Positions 54,593-63,970 are shown, numbered from the stretch's first letter. The stretch is 64,000 nt of DNA from PALSA-610 sp038239145 (GCA_038239145.1 JBBSFB010000007.1:1-64000); one strand, 5' to 3'. The notes: a model not told the origin generated them from the sequence alone. A program made the numbers and translations.

Positions 54593-55354
54593 TCAGACCC
54601 GCGCGTGCACCACGAGCCGGTAACGCTCGTGCCCTGCAGGCGGACCGACGACGGTCTCGACCTCGGAGAACCCGGCGCCCAGGCACAGGCCGTGCAAACC
54701 CGCCTCGGTGGGAACCCACCAGTTGCCGACGTCGGCGTTGACCTCCGCGCCCGGAAGGAACTCGAGGATCGGGCGGCTCTGGCCCTCGATCGCGATTGCT
54801 TCGCTCTCGATTACCGCGAGGGCATTGGTGAGGCGCCGGAGCCGGCGCATCGCGGTGAACGGTTCCTCGAGGTGGTACAGCACCCCGAGGAAGAGCACGA
54901 TGTCGAATGCACCGACGGCGTCGAGGTCGGCGGTCATGAAGTCGGCGACCATCGACTCGACCCTGCTGTTGCGACTCGCGTGCGCGAGGTCGAAGCCCGC
55001 CTTTCCCGGGAGCGTGTCCGGGTGCCAGAGCTCGGGTTGTTCGTGGTACGGCTCGGGAGCCACTCCGCGGTCGCGACTGTCGCGCCAGTACGCCTGTTGT
55101 CGCGGGAGATCGAGCGACCAGACGTAGTGGTCGAGCGCGACGACCCGCGCCGCGCCTTCGCGTTCGGCCCGGAACGAGAAGTAGCCGTCCCAGGCGCCGA
55201 TGTCGAGCACCGACTTGCCGCTCAGCTCGGGGAGGTGGAGACCCGCCCATTCGTGTTCGAGCAACTCCGGCGACTTGTGCCCCGGAGCCACGCGATCACC
55301 GAGATCGACGGAGTGCCACCAGAAGATGTCTTCCACGTCGCCACCGTCTATCAC
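54593..55354 (-). CDS. Class I methyltransferase, CmoB/DUF1698-like
   Basis: This 253-residue protein has LSGKSVLDIGAWDGYFSFRA as SAM motif I, AARVVALDHYVWSLDLPRQQ, then a central FDIVLFLGVLYHLEEPFTAM typical of the DUF1698/CmoB-related group. ADVGNWWVPTEAGLHGLCLG follows. Members modify tRNA (CmoB) or sugars and antibiotics. The start is uncertain. GTG 55354 (VIDGGDVEDIFWWHS) is proposed, because upstream the frame remains open into a damaged repeat-domain gene with no stop codon between. No strong ribosome binding site is visible. Confidence 0.78.
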   Translation of the reverse strand: MIDGGDVEDIFWWHSVDLGDRVAPGHKSPELLEHEWAGLHLPELSGKSVLDIGAWDGYFSFRAEREGAARVVALDHYVWSLDLPRQQAYWRDSRDRGVAPEPYHEQPELWHPDTLPGKAGFDLAHASRNSRVESMVADFMTADLDAVGAFDIVLFLGVLYHLEEPFTAMRRLRRLTNALAVIESEAIAIEGQSRPILEFLPGAEVNADVGNWWVPTEAGLHGLCLGAGFSEVETVVGPPAGHERYRLVVHARV

Positions 55355-55469
55355 ATGCGATATTCGGCGCGACGCGCCGGCGCGAGCGCTACCCGACACG
55401 TGCTCTTGCCCAGCACACCGAGCGCGGTCGATGATCGGGACGACGGGAGCCGGCGGCACCGCTTGGAAG

Positions 55470-57341
55470 CGGAGCCACGGCGACTCGGCGAGGATCTGGG
55501 TCAGCGTCCGGAACGAGATCGGGCGAGCCGCCGTGATCCTGAAGCTGCGGCTTACCGTCGGCGCCGCCGCGTAGACGGTGTTGCCCGCCTGGGCGGCGCG
55601 CACGGTGCACGTTCCCGCCAGGAGCAACGTGATCGTGGCGCCGCCGGCCCGCCCGCTCGGCACACGGTCGGTGTGGCCGATGTGAACGTCACCGCCAGTT
55701 TCGACGACGCGCTCGCGATCACCAGCACCTGCGCTTGCCCGAGGGTTTTGACCGGCAGCGCGTTGAACGTGATCGTCTGCGTCGACTTCGAGACGGCAAA
55801 GCTCTGGGTGACGACGGGCGCTGCGTTGTAATTGGCGTCGCCCGCCTGATCGGCGCGCACTCTGCACGTTCCGGCCTTCAATAGTTTGACCGTCGTACCG
55901 TTGGTTCCCGTTGCCGAACACACGGTCGGAGTCGTTGTCGTGAACGTCACTGCGAGTCCCGAGGTCGCGCCGGCGGCGACGGTCACCGACGGTTGCGTGA
56001 GGAGCTTGGCCGCGAGGGCACCGAAGACGATCGTCTGGTCGGCCTCGTTCGCGTTGATCACGCAGTTGCCTGCGCCGGAGAAGCTGACCGTGGCGTTGTT
56101 CGTTTCCGGAGAGGTTGCATCCTCCCGAGGCTGCCTCGAGCGAGAAGGCGATCGGGATGCCCGATGCACCGCCGGTGGCCGACAGCGTCGCCTGGCCTCC
56201 GACGATTCCGGTGCCGGGCCCGGTGAAGCTGATCGCCGGGGGCGTCGGCCGCGGCGGCGCGGTGCCCACGCCGGTGTCGACGAGCGAGTAGTCGGAGCTC
56301 GACAGGGTCCCGTTATGGTCGATGGTGACGCCGAAGCTCACGGCGTCGATGGTCACGGCACCGGCGGGGTGGTCCACGTCGCGGTCGTCCAGTCACCGGC
56401 GGCGGCGAAGGCAGGGCTCCCCCGGTCCAGTACGCCCACGTGCCCGTCGCGGAGCGTCCATACACGGTGAAGAAGACGGGGCTGTCCGACTTGTACGAGG
56501 CGCTTAGCGCGTAGGTCTCGCCCGCGACCGCGGTCGGCGCGCATTGACCGAGGTCGAACGTCGTCACGAGCTTGGCGTCACCCGAGCTGAAGTTCGACTC
56601 GTTGACGGTCTCTTGAGGGTGCCCGTTCGGGCCGCCGCTCGGGCTCCACGCGAACGACGCCGTGTTGGATCCGAAGCCTTCGGGTGTCCAGCATTGCGGG
56701 TTGGCCGGGCTGAGCAGGTTGGCCGACTGGAGTGTTGGGTTCACCAACCCGGCGTCGACGTGTCACAGATCTGGTGGAACGAGAACGGCAGCCCACCCGC
56801 CGCCGTTGTTCACGGCATCGGTCACGTCGCCTTCCAGCTGGGCGAGCGTGGTCGTCTGTTCGCCGTCGTCCGGCGTCTTGATGAGGTACGGGTTGGCGGG
56901 CGGGATGCTCTCGGCGTAGGGGCAGTCGGGGAAGCGACAGCCTCCGTCATCGAGCGAGTTGAGGTCGCCGACCCCGCGCCCGGAGTTGAATCCGCACGCC
57001 TGCACGAGCGACGCCGCAGTGTCGCTGGTGTCGGCGAACGGCAAGGCGAAATCGGTGACTGCGAAACCGTTGTCGAGCAGCACGTTGCGACCCTGGCAGA
57101 TCTCCCGCTCCGCCTCTGCGCTCGGGAGGATCGGGAGGTCGGCGTTGTTGACCGTCTTGCCGCCGATCTCGTTGCCGGCGGCGACGAGCGCGTGGAGTTG
57201 GTCGTGCGAAAGGAGGCCGGCGTGACCGAGCCAGCCCGAGATCACGTAGAAGGTCCCGGCCATGCCGTGGGCCTGGAGTGACGCGGCCTGCAGCACCTCG
57301 ACCGTGGCGACCACGACGAGCAGTACGGTCGCCAAGCGCAC
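55470..57341 (-). pseudogene. Frameshifted secreted NodB-like/Ig-like-repeat protein
   Basis: Reading down the minus strand from GTG 57341, a polysaccharide-deacetylase (NodB)-like domain is visible: AGTFYVISGWLGHAGLLSHD, GNEIGGKTVNNADLPIL and VTDFALPFADTSDTAASLVQ. The frame then breaks near 56770, 56750, 56390, 56110 and 55650. Across these breaks are a lectin-like region (NESNFSSGDAKLVTTFDLGQ) and at least two Ig-like/MBG repeats (QTITFNALPVKTLGQAQVLV, and AGTCTVRAAQAGNTVYAAAP). The metal motif HxxxH is replaced by Lys and Asn (KTVNN), and the FDDG motif is absent. With about five frame breaks it is most likely a decayed gene, unless this segment is badly assembled. Confidence 0.72.
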
Positions 57342-57401
57342 TCAGTGATCGCCAGGCCACACCCGGCACGGGGAAATCGAGCGTCGGCGTACTCTCGGCC
57401 C

Positions 57402-57950
57402 ATGCCCACCAAGGAAGGCCCCGTGCCGCCGTTCGCGCCCGGCTCGGACCCTGACGAGTACGACCGCCTCCGCCGTCGGGTGCTGTGGAAGATGCCGAGC
57501 GGGCTCTACGTCGTCGGCTCCACCGACAAGGGGACGCAGCGCAACGGGATGATCCTCAACTGGGCGACCCAGGTGTCGTTCGACCCCAAGTGGATCGGTA
57601 TCAGCGTGGAGCACGAGGCGCTCACGCACCGGCTCATCGAGGCGAGCGGGGTGTTCTCGCTGTGCATGATCGACCGCGAGGACCGTGCCATCGTGCGCAA
57701 GTTCACCAAGCCGGTCGATGTCGATCTCGACCAGCGCACGCTGAACGGCTTCGCCTACGTCGACGGGCCGGTCACGGGTGCACCCGTTCTGCAGCAGTCG
57801 GCCGCTTACGTGGAGTGCGAAGTGCGCCAGCCGGTCACGGTAGGCAACCACACGTTGTTCCTGGGCGAGGTCGTCAACGCTGCCTTCGTGAAGGACGAGG
57901 ACACCGAGATCCTGCGCATGGAGGACACCCGAATGAACTACGGCGGTTAG
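57402..57950 (+). CDS. Flavin reductase family protein (FMN-binding split barrel)
   Basis: This 182-residue protein matches the flavin_Reduct domain. After a short N-terminus come LWKMPSGLYVVGSTDKGTQR, NGMILNWATQVSFDPKWIGI, SVEHEALTHRLIEASGVFSL and CEVRQPVTVGNHTLFLGEVV. The family binds FMN and either reduces free flavin for a monooxygenase partner or acts directly. No monooxygenase is adjacent. ATG 57402 gives a compact domain. It is divergent from the broken NodB-like gene. Confidence 0.87.
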   Translation: MPTKEGPVPPFAPGSDPDEYDRLRRRVLWKMPSGLYVVGSTDKGTQRNGMILNWATQVSFDPKWIGISVEHEALTHRLIEASGVFSLCMIDREDRAIVRKFTKPVDVDLDQRTLNGFAYVDGPVTGAPVLQQSAAYVECEVRQPVTVGNHTLFLGEVVNAAFVKDEDTEILRMEDTRMNYGG

Positions 57951-57953
57951 CGC

Positions 57954-58220
57954 TCAGCCGAAAAGCAATCGGCGGACGGGCACGGCGGGCGGCTGCGGCT
58001 TGAACGCCATGTGGTATTCGGCCAGCGCGTTGGCCGCGGCGGTCCGGTTCTCGGCAATCGGTGAGCTCTGCTCACCGTCGCGGTGTTGCCAGAACCAGCG
58101 GCCCCCGGTCGCCGAGACCTTGCCGATGCTCCTCCCCGCGCCGCCGGTGCCGATGCGGACCTCGGCCATGGTCAACGAGAGCGGCAGCACGTGGATCTCT
58201 GCTGTCGCCGTCGTCGTCAT
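57954..58220 (-). CDS. Small hypothetical protein, 88 residues
   Basis: The frame from ATG 58220 to TGA 57954 reads a compact protein with EIHVLPLSLTMAEVRIGTGG, SATGGRWFWQHRDGEQSSPI and a C-terminal NALAEYHMAF. Third-position G/C bias favours this frame. The pattern (Trp/Phe-rich core, then an Ala-rich helix) resembles small actinobacterial proteins of unknown function. It ends 4 bases from the convergent flavin reductase stop. Confidence 0.6.
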   Translation of the reverse strand: MTTTATAEIHVLPLSLTMAEVRIGTGGAGRSIGKVSATGGRWFWQHRDGEQSSPIAENRTAAANALAEYHMAFKPQPPAVPVRRLLFG

Positions 58221-58486
58221 GGTAACTCGAGGATCCCTCTGGGTGGCGACCGGTCGATCCCTTCGAGTTCGGGACCCGGGCGCAGTGTGGGTTATGCCTT
58301 CTAGGCTTCGGCCACATGGCAGGCACTTCTGCAGTGCAATCTGTGAAGAGTGCGAGCCAGGGTGGCATTTTTCACAGTTGGGGCCGGGCGTCTGCCCGAT
58401 ATGACCGGCGCGTACCCGCGCTCGACCGCGATGAGCCGGCCGGATTCGTCGTACGCTGCGCCGAAACTCGCGGCCGAGGAGGCGAC

Positions 58487-60124
58487 GTGATCCCGAGCAC
58501 GATGCAGGACTTCCCGCTGACTATCGCCGCGGTCCTGCGGCACGGGATGAGCGTGTACGGCGACGCCGAATGCGTGACTTGGACCGGCGACGGGTCGAGG
58601 CGCGCCACCTACGTCACCGTGGGCGCCAACGCCGGCCGCGCCGCGAACGCGCTGACGCGGCTCGGGGTGAACCCGGGCGATCGGGTGGGCACCTTCATGT
58701 GGAATACGCAAGAGCACATGGAGGTGTACCTCGCGGTTCCTTCGATGGGTGCGGTGGTCCACACGCTCAACATCAGGCTGTTTCCCGAGCAACTCGCGTA
58801 CGTCATCAATCACGGCGAGGACCGGATCATCTTCGTGGATGATTCGCTCGTGGCCGTGCTTGGCAAGGTCGTCTCGCATCTGACGACGGTGGAGCAGTTC
58901 GTCATCGTGGGCGACGGCGAATGCGACGTTTCACTGCTCGGCACGGGCCGCCCCGTGTTGCGCTACTCCGAACTGATCGAGCACGAATCGCCCGACTTCG
59001 AGTGGCCCGATATCGACGAACGGCAACCGTCGGCCATGTGTTACACGTCGGGCACCACCGGCAACCCGAAGGGCGTTGTGTACTCCCACCGTTCGTCGTT
59101 CCTGCATTCGTTCGCAGCGACGACCGCAAACGCGATGGGCTTGTCGGAACGCGACCGCGTGTTGATGATCGTTCCGATGTTCCACGCCAACGCGTGGGGT
59201 ATTCCGTACGCGGCGTTCATGTGCGGGGCTTCGCTCGTCATGCCTGGGCGTTTCCTGCAGGCGGAGCCGGTCACGCGCATGGTGAAAGAGGAGCGGATCA
59301 CGTTCGCGGGCGCCGTTCCCACGATCTGGTCCGACATCTTCCGCTACGGCGAAGAGCACGAGATCGACCTCTCGACCATCCGTTCGGTCGTGTGCGGTGG
59401 TGCCGCGGTGCCGCGTTCGCTCATGGAGAACTTCGAGAAGAAGTACGGCGTGCGCATCATCCAGGCGTGGGGCATGACGGAGACGTCGCCCCTCGCCGCG
59501 GTCGCGCATCCTCCGGGCACGGTCGAGCTCGGCTCACCTGACGAGATGGACTGGCGGGCCCGCACCGGACGGGTGGTGTGTGGAGTCGAGCTGCGGATCG
59601 TCGACGACGTGGGAACGCCGTTGCCCTGGGACGACGAGGCGGTCGGTGAGATCGAGGTGCGCGGGCCGTGGATCACGGGCTCGTACTACCGCGATCCGTC
59701 GCCGGAGAAGTTCGACGACGGTTGGCTGCGTACAGGCGACGTCGGCAGGATGTCGCCCGAGGGTTATATCCAGATCACCGACCGGGCCAAGGACGTCATC
59801 AAGTCGGGCGGCGAGTGGATCAGTTCGGTCGAGCTCGAGAACGCACTGATGGGTCATCCGGATGTCGTGGAGGCGAGCGTCATCGGTGTCACCGATGAGC
59901 GTTGGGGCGAACGTCCGCTCGCGTGCGTCGTGCGCCGGACCGGCTCCGCTGTCGACGCGACCACGCTCGCCGAATACCTCGGTGGTCACGTGGCCAAGTG
60001 GCAGGTGCCCGAGCGGTGGGCGTTCATCGACGAGGTCCCGAAGACGTCGGTGGGCAAGTTCGACAAGAAGGTTCTCCGCGCCGATCACGAAAAGGGTGAG
60101 CTCACCGTTGAACAACTGGATTGA
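58487..60124 (+). CDS. Fatty-acid/acyl-CoA ligase (AMP-forming)
   Basis: This 545-residue ligase activates a carboxylic acid via an acyl-adenylate to its CoA thioester. The P-loop is MCYTSGTTGNPKGVVYSHRS near residue 185. A5 is IIQAWGMTETSPLAAVAH. DGWLRTGDVGRMSPEGYIQI and TDRAKDVIKSGGEWISSVEL cover A7-A8, and the A10 lysine lies in VPKTSVGKFDKKVLR. The sequence is of the medium/long-chain FadD group, similar to AlkK. GTG 58487 follows an ideal GAGGAGG. It overlaps the NUDIX gene by 29 bases. A weak inverted repeat (CTGTGAA...TTCACAG, 58341-58377) lies in the 266-base gap upstream, which otherwise shows no gene. Confidence 0.93.
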   Translation: MIPSTMQDFPLTIAAVLRHGMSVYGDAECVTWTGDGSRRATYVTVGANAGRAANALTRLGVNPGDRVGTFMWNTQEHMEVYLAVPSMGAVVHTLNIRLFPEQLAYVINHGEDRIIFVDDSLVAVLGKVVSHLTTVEQFVIVGDGECDVSLLGTGRPVLRYSELIEHESPDFEWPDIDERQPSAMCYTSGTTGNPKGVVYSHRSSFLHSFAATTANAMGLSERDRVLMIVPMFHANAWGIPYAAFMCGASLVMPGRFLQAEPVTRMVKEERITFAGAVPTIWSDIFRYGEEHEIDLSTIRSVVCGGAAVPRSLMENFEKKYGVRIIQAWGMTETSPLAAVAHPPGTVELGSPDEMDWRARTGRVVCGVELRIVDDVGTPLPWDDEAVGEIEVRGPWITGSYYRDPSPEKFDDGWLRTGDVGRMSPEGYIQITDRAKDVIKSGGEWISSVELENALMGHPDVVEASVIGVTDERWGERPLACVVRRTGSAVDATTLAEYLGGHVAKWQVPERWAFIDEVPKTSVGKFDKKVLRADHEKGELTVEQLD

Positions 60125-60854
60125 GGAACGGCGGTCGCGCGGCGACGCGGGTACAAGTGCGGCACCGGCCGATGCGATCGCGGCGCCGGCCGCGACGGTC
60201 GTGCTCCTACGGGACGGCGACGCTGGGCTCGAGGTCCTACTCGCGCGGCGCTCGTCGAAGCTCGCCTTCCATGGTGGCGCGTGGGTGTTCCCCGGTGGTC
60301 GCATCGATCCCGGTGACTACGGCCCCGGCGACGACGAGAAGGCGCCCGACGACCTCGTACGCGCGGCCGGCCGCGCGGCAGCCCGCGAGGCCAAAGAGGA
60401 AGCGGGCGTCGACGTCGATCCCGACGCGCTGATCCATGTCTCGAACTGGACCACGCCCGCCGGCGCGCCGAAGCGGTTCGCGACGTGGTTCTTCGCGGGC
60501 CCGGTAGCCGGCGGGCACGAGGTGGCCGACGGCTCGGAGATGGACGCGGTCCGGTGGTTCGGCCCCGCGGAAGCGCTCGCAGCGCGCGACGCAGGGGAGA
60601 TCGAGCTCGCGCCGCCCCAATACGTGACGCTCCTCGACCTGCGACCGTACGCGACCGTCAAGAACGCGATGGACGGATTCGCGGCGGCAGCGCCGATCGA
60701 TTATCTGCCCCGGTTCCACTTCGTCGACGGGGCCGCGATGTGCATCTACCCCGAGGACGTGGCGTACGACGACGTCGCCCAACTGGAAACTCCCGGCCCT
60801 CGCCACCGATTGTTGCTCGGCGGCGAGAACTGGGAGTACATCCGCGACGAGTGA
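60096..60854 (+). CDS. NUDIX hydrolase
   Basis: This 252-residue protein contains a Nudix box with AAAREAKEEAGVDVDPDALI, preceded by GGAWVFPGGRIDPGDYG near residue 58. The N-terminal ATVVLLRDGDAGLEVLLARR is typical of actinobacterial NUDIX enzymes related to NUDT19-type CoA diphosphatases. A conserved C-terminal tail has ENWEYIRDE. GTG 60096 lies inside the end of the acyl-CoA ligase gene, in another frame, so translation may be coupled. Linkage to an acyl-CoA ligase makes a CoA or acyl-CoA pyrophosphatase role attractive, but that is inference. Confidence 0.88.
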   Translation: MSSPLNNWIEERRSRGDAGTSAAPADAIAAPAATVVLLRDGDAGLEVLLARRSSKLAFHGGAWVFPGGRIDPGDYGPGDDEKAPDDLVRAAGRAAAREAKEEAGVDVDPDALIHVSNWTTPAGAPKRFATWFFAGPVAGGHEVADGSEMDAVRWFGPAEALAARDAGEIELAPPQYVTLLDLRPYATVKNAMDGFAAAAPIDYLPRFHFVDGAAMCIYPEDVAYDDVAQLETPGPRHRLLLGGENWEYIRDE

Positions 60855-60881
60855 TCGGCCGCGCCTACGTGTCGGCCGCCC

Positions 60882-61517
60882 TTACTTGTTGGGCTGGGGT
60901 GTGATGCGCAGGTAGGGCTTCGGCGCCTTCCAACCCTTCGGGAACTTCGCCTTGGCGTCCTCGTCGGAGACCGCGCCGCCGATGATGACGTCGTCGCCGT
61001 CCTTCCAGTTCACCGGGGTGGCGACGCTGTATTTGGCCGTGAGCTGCAACGAGTCGATGACCCGGAGGATCTCGTCGAAGTTCCGACCGGTCGAGGCCGG
61101 GTAGGTGATGATGAGCTTTACCTTCTTGTCGGCGCCCACGATGAACACGGAACGCACGGTGAGCGTGTCGTTCGCATTGGGGTGGATCATGTCGTACAGG
61201 TCGGAGACCTTGTGGTCGACGTCGGAGATGAGGGGGAAGTTCAGCTTCGAACCCTGCGTCTCTTCGATGTCGTCGGCCCAGCCCTTGTGGTTACCGAGCT
61301 CGTCGACCGACAGGCCGAGCACCTTCACGTTGCGCTTGTCGAACTCCGGCTTCAGGCGGGCGACCTCACCCAGCTCGGTCGTGCAGACCGGCGTGAAGTC
61401 CTTCGGGTGCGAGAACAAGATCCCCCAGCTGTCGCCGAGGTAGTCGTAGAAGTTGATCGTTCCTTCGGTGGTCTCGGCCGTGAAGTTCGGGGCTTCGTCG
61501 CCCAGGCGCAGCGCCAT
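60882..61517 (-). CDS. 1-Cys peroxiredoxin (Prx6 family)
   Basis: This 211-residue thiol peroxidase reduces hydrogen and organic peroxides. The peroxidatic cysteine is Cys45 in SHPKDFTPVCTTELGEV. No other cysteine is present, so it is a 1-Cys enzyme. Other Prx6 features are LGLSVDELGNHKGWADDIEE, VRSVFIVGADKKVKLIITYP and a long C-terminal extension with TPVNWKDGDDVIIGG and PYLRITPQP. ATG 61517 follows AAGAGG. An 18-base inverted repeat lies upstream and may be a regulatory site. Confidence 0.95.
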   Translation of the reverse strand: MALRLGDEAPNFTAETTEGTINFYDYLGDSWGILFSHPKDFTPVCTTELGEVARLKPEFDKRNVKVLGLSVDELGNHKGWADDIEETQGSKLNFPLISDVDHKVSDLYDMIHPNANDTLTVRSVFIVGADKKVKLIITYPASTGRNFDEILRVIDSLQLTAKYSVATPVNWKDGDDVIIGGAVSDEDAKAKFPKGWKAPKPYLRITPQPNK

Positions 61518-61549
61518 GTGATGCCTCTTTCGTGTCGGTTGGTCGGCGG

Positions 61550-61567
61550 GCAGGCTAGATCGCCTGC
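61550..61567. promoter_or_regulatory. Inverted repeat upstream of the peroxiredoxin gene
   Basis: GCAGGC (61550-61555) and GCCTGC (61562-61567) are perfect complements separated by TAGATC. The element lies 33 bases upstream of the peroxiredoxin start, in its 5' region, and 68 bases before the divergent MFS gene. Read on the minus strand it contains a TAGCCT that could serve as a weak -10. It may be an operator or an mRNA hairpin. Confidence 0.4.
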
Positions 61568-61634
61568 TCCCGGAAAAGCCAGCAGGTAAGTCGGGATTTG
61601 CAACCGCCCTCACGTCGGTAATGTTCCGCGTCCT

Positions 61635-62918
61635 GTGACCGCACCTGAACGGGGCCGTCGCCGCGCCGCCGGTCGGGTGCGAGGCCTCGCGATCGACATC
61701 ACGCCGCTACGGGTATCGCGCGATTTCCGCTTGCTGTGGGGCGGCGAGCTGCTATCCCAGATCGGCAGCCAATTCACCCTCGTCGCCTTGTTCGTGCAGG
61801 TGTACCAGCTGACCGGATCGTCGCTGGCGGTCGGGTTCATCGGGCTGGCCCAGCTCGTCCCGATGCTGTTCGTGTCGATCGGGTTCGGTCCCCAGATCGA
61901 CCGGCGCGACCGCCGGCGGCTCCTGCTGTTCGCCCAGCTGGGGCTCATGACTTCGTCGGCGCTACTGCTCTTCGGTGCCCATCTTGGCAATCCGCCTCTT
62001 GCGCTCGTGTACGGCGCCGCCGCCCTGAGTGCTGCCTTCTTGTCGATCTCGATGCCGACCCGCTCGGCGATGACGCCCCGGCTCGTCCCGCCCGAGCTGT
62101 TGCCGCAGGCGGCGGCGCTGAACCAGATCATGTGGCAGACCGCAGGGGTGATCGGCCCCGCCCTGGGCGGCATCGTCGTCAGCAGAGTGGGTCTGAGCTG
62201 GGCGTACGGCGTCGACGTCGTGAGCTACGTCTCGTCGCTGACCGCGGCGTTCCTCGTCCAGTCGCAACGGCCGATCCCGGCCGACGTCGACGACGAGGAC
62301 GTCGGGTTCGGGGCGGTGCGCAACGGGCTGCGCTTCCTGCGGGGCCGGCGGATCCTGCAGTCGACGTTCACGATCGACATCGTGGCGATGGTGTTCGGGA
62401 TGCCCCGCGTCCTCTTCCCGGTCCTGTCCGCCAAGCAGTTCCATCGAGGAACCGAGGCGGTGGGCTGGCTGTTCGCCGCAGCCGCGTTCGGCGCGTTCGT
62501 GGGCGCGGCCAGCTCGGGATGGATCGGCCGGGTGAAGCGGCCCGGATTCGCGATCATCGTCGCCGTCACGATCTGGGGTGCGTCGATCGCGGCGTTCGGG
62601 CTGGTGGGCGACAACCTTTTGATCGCGCTCGTCTTCCTCGCGATCGCGGGCGCGGCCGACGTCATCTCGGCAGTGTTCCGCAACACGATCCAACAGCTCA
62701 CGGTCCCCGACGGTCTTCGGGGAAGGATCTCGTCGATCAACATCTTCGTCGTGGCCGGCGGTCCTCGTCTCGGTGACCTCGAAGGAGGGCTCGTCGCGAG
62801 CGCGTTCACGCCGACGGTGTCGGTCGTCTCCGGCGGATTGCTGTGCCTCGTCGGGGTCGGAGTCATCGCGACAACGGTGCCGCGGTTCGCGCGCTGGCAC
62901 GTAGGCGACCCGGCCTGA
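61635..62918 (+). CDS. MFS transporter (EntS/DHA3-like exporter)
   Basis: This 427-residue protein has about 12 hydrophobic segments and the family start LRVSRDFRLLWGGELLSQIG, then a first loop GFGPQIDRRDRRRLLLFAQL in place of the usual GxxxDRxxRR. VPPELLPQAAALNQIMWQTA and TVPDGLRGRISSINIFVVAG are typical of the DHA3-type exporter group, like the MFS protein at 46 kb. The substrate is unknown. GTG 61635 is used. It is divergent from the peroxiredoxin gene. Confidence 0.88.
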   Translation: MTAPERGRRRAAGRVRGLAIDITPLRVSRDFRLLWGGELLSQIGSQFTLVALFVQVYQLTGSSLAVGFIGLAQLVPMLFVSIGFGPQIDRRDRRRLLLFAQLGLMTSSALLLFGAHLGNPPLALVYGAAALSAAFLSISMPTRSAMTPRLVPPELLPQAAALNQIMWQTAGVIGPALGGIVVSRVGLSWAYGVDVVSYVSSLTAAFLVQSQRPIPADVDDEDVGFGAVRNGLRFLRGRRILQSTFTIDIVAMVFGMPRVLFPVLSAKQFHRGTEAVGWLFAAAAFGAFVGAASSGWIGRVKRPGFAIIVAVTIWGASIAAFGLVGDNLLIALVFLAIAGAADVISAVFRNTIQQLTVPDGLRGRISSINIFVVAGGPRLGDLEGGLVASAFTPTVSVVSGGLLCLVGVGVIATTVPRFARWHVGDPA

Positions 62919-62935
62919 TTGACCGGAACGTTCAA
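62919..62935. promoter_or_regulatory. Imperfect dyad between the MFS and DUF3052 genes
   Basis: TTGACCGGAACGTTCAA matches its reverse complement at six of eight base pairs. Its arms resemble those of the perfect palindrome at 50572-50591 (TTGACCG...CGGTCAA). It starts right after the MFS stop and ends 20 bases before the DUF3052 start. A relation between the two sites is only suggestive. Confidence 0.35.
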
Positions 62936-62954
62936 TCGCGATTGACTGCGACAC

Positions 62955-63383
62955 GTGGCGGGGTACTCGGGGACGCCCCTTCCCCAAAAGCTCGGCATCA
63001 AGCCGGGGGCACGTTTCGCGTTGGTGCGCGCTCCGGACGGGTTCGAAAGCGACCTGAATCCGTTGCCGGAAGGCGTGCGCCTGCGCACCCAAGCGCGCGG
63101 CGCGCAGGACGTCGTCCTGTTCTTCGCAACGCGACGCGCCGAGCTCGAGCGCCGCTTCGACAGCCTGGCGCGCACCATCGCGCCTGCGGGAGGATTGTGG
63201 ATCGCGTACCCGAAGCGCACCGCGTGCGTCGCCACCGATCTGCGCGAAGGCATCGTGCGCGAGCTCGGGCTCGCGCACGGGCTCGTCGACAACAAGGTGT
63301 GCGCGGTCGACGAGACGTGGTCGGGCCTTCGGTTCGTGTTCCGGCTCGTCGACCGGCCCGCACGTAACGGTCGATCGCACTGA
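62955..63383 (+). CDS. DUF3052-family protein
   Basis: This 142-residue protein matches the DUF3052 family of uncharacterised actinobacterial proteins. It opens with GYSGTPLPQKLGIKPGARFA and contains DVVLFFATRRAELERRFDSL, APAGGLWIAYPKR and GLVDNKVCAVDETWSGLRFV. No catalytic residues are known. GTG 62955 is the start. A GC-rich hairpin (GCGCGC-GA-GCGCGC followed by TTT, 63385-63401) after the stop may terminate transcription. Confidence 0.88.
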   Translation: MAGYSGTPLPQKLGIKPGARFALVRAPDGFESDLNPLPEGVRLRTQARGAQDVVLFFATRRAELERRFDSLARTIAPAGGLWIAYPKRTACVATDLREGIVRELGLAHGLVDNKVCAVDETWSGLRFVFRLVDRPARNGRSH

Positions 63384-63409
63384 GGCGCGCGAGCGCGCGT
63401 TTCCGTCGG

Positions 63410-63970
63410 TCAGCCCGCGCGGACCAGCGGCATGTCGGCTTCGTACTCGCCCCCGGCCCAGCGGACCGACGCGTCGGGAACGAGCGTGCGCAGGAGTCCG
63501 AGCGCGGCGCGATTGTCGGGGAGCACGGTCGCCACGAAGCTGTCGTAGCCCCTATCGGCCGCGAGCACTGCGAGCCGCCGGGCCAGCCGTTTTCCGAGCC
63601 CGCGGCCCTGCCAGGAGTCCTCGACCGTCATCGCGATCTCGGCCTGTTTACTGGCCGTCCGGTCGTCGTGGGCCCGGGCGTCGTACCGCGCCACCGCGAC
63701 GATCTCGTCGCCGTCGAGGGCCACCAACGCGTCGCGACGGTCGTGGTCGACGTCGGCGAGACGCAGCAGCGCGGCGCGGGGCGGCCGGCTGATCGGAGTA
63801 AAGAAACGGAAGTGCACGCTCCGGGGGGACAGCCGGCCGAAGAGTCTCGCGAGTCGTTCCGCGTCCGTGATCGCGATCGGTCGCACCGTCAACTCGGTGT
63901 CGTCGACGCGCAGGATCTCGACGCCGGCGCCCTTGGTGGAGGTGTTGTCGGTCGTGGAGTGGCTCATCAT
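63410..63970 (-). CDS. GNAT-family N-acetyltransferase
   Basis: This 186-residue protein has a GNAT fold with ELTVRPIAITDAERLARLFG at the N-terminus, HFRFFTPISRPPRAALLRLA, and the acetyl-CoA pyrophosphate loop EDSWQGRGLGKRLARRLAVL near residue 125. SFVATVLPDNRAALGLLRTL follows. The group includes Lys/protein acetyltransferases regulated by c-AMP in actinobacteria, but no nucleotide-binding domain is present here. Two Met codons (63970 and 63967) follow AGGAAG; the second has better spacing. The substrate is unknown. Confidence 0.85.
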   Translation of the reverse strand: MMSHSTTDNTSTKGAGVEILRVDDTELTVRPIAITDAERLARLFGRLSPRSVHFRFFTPISRPPRAALLRLADVDHDRRDALVALDGDEIVAVARYDARAHDDRTASKQAEIAMTVEDSWQGRGLGKRLARRLAVLAADRGYDSFVATVLPDNRAALGLLRTLVPDASVRWAGGEYEADMPLVRAG

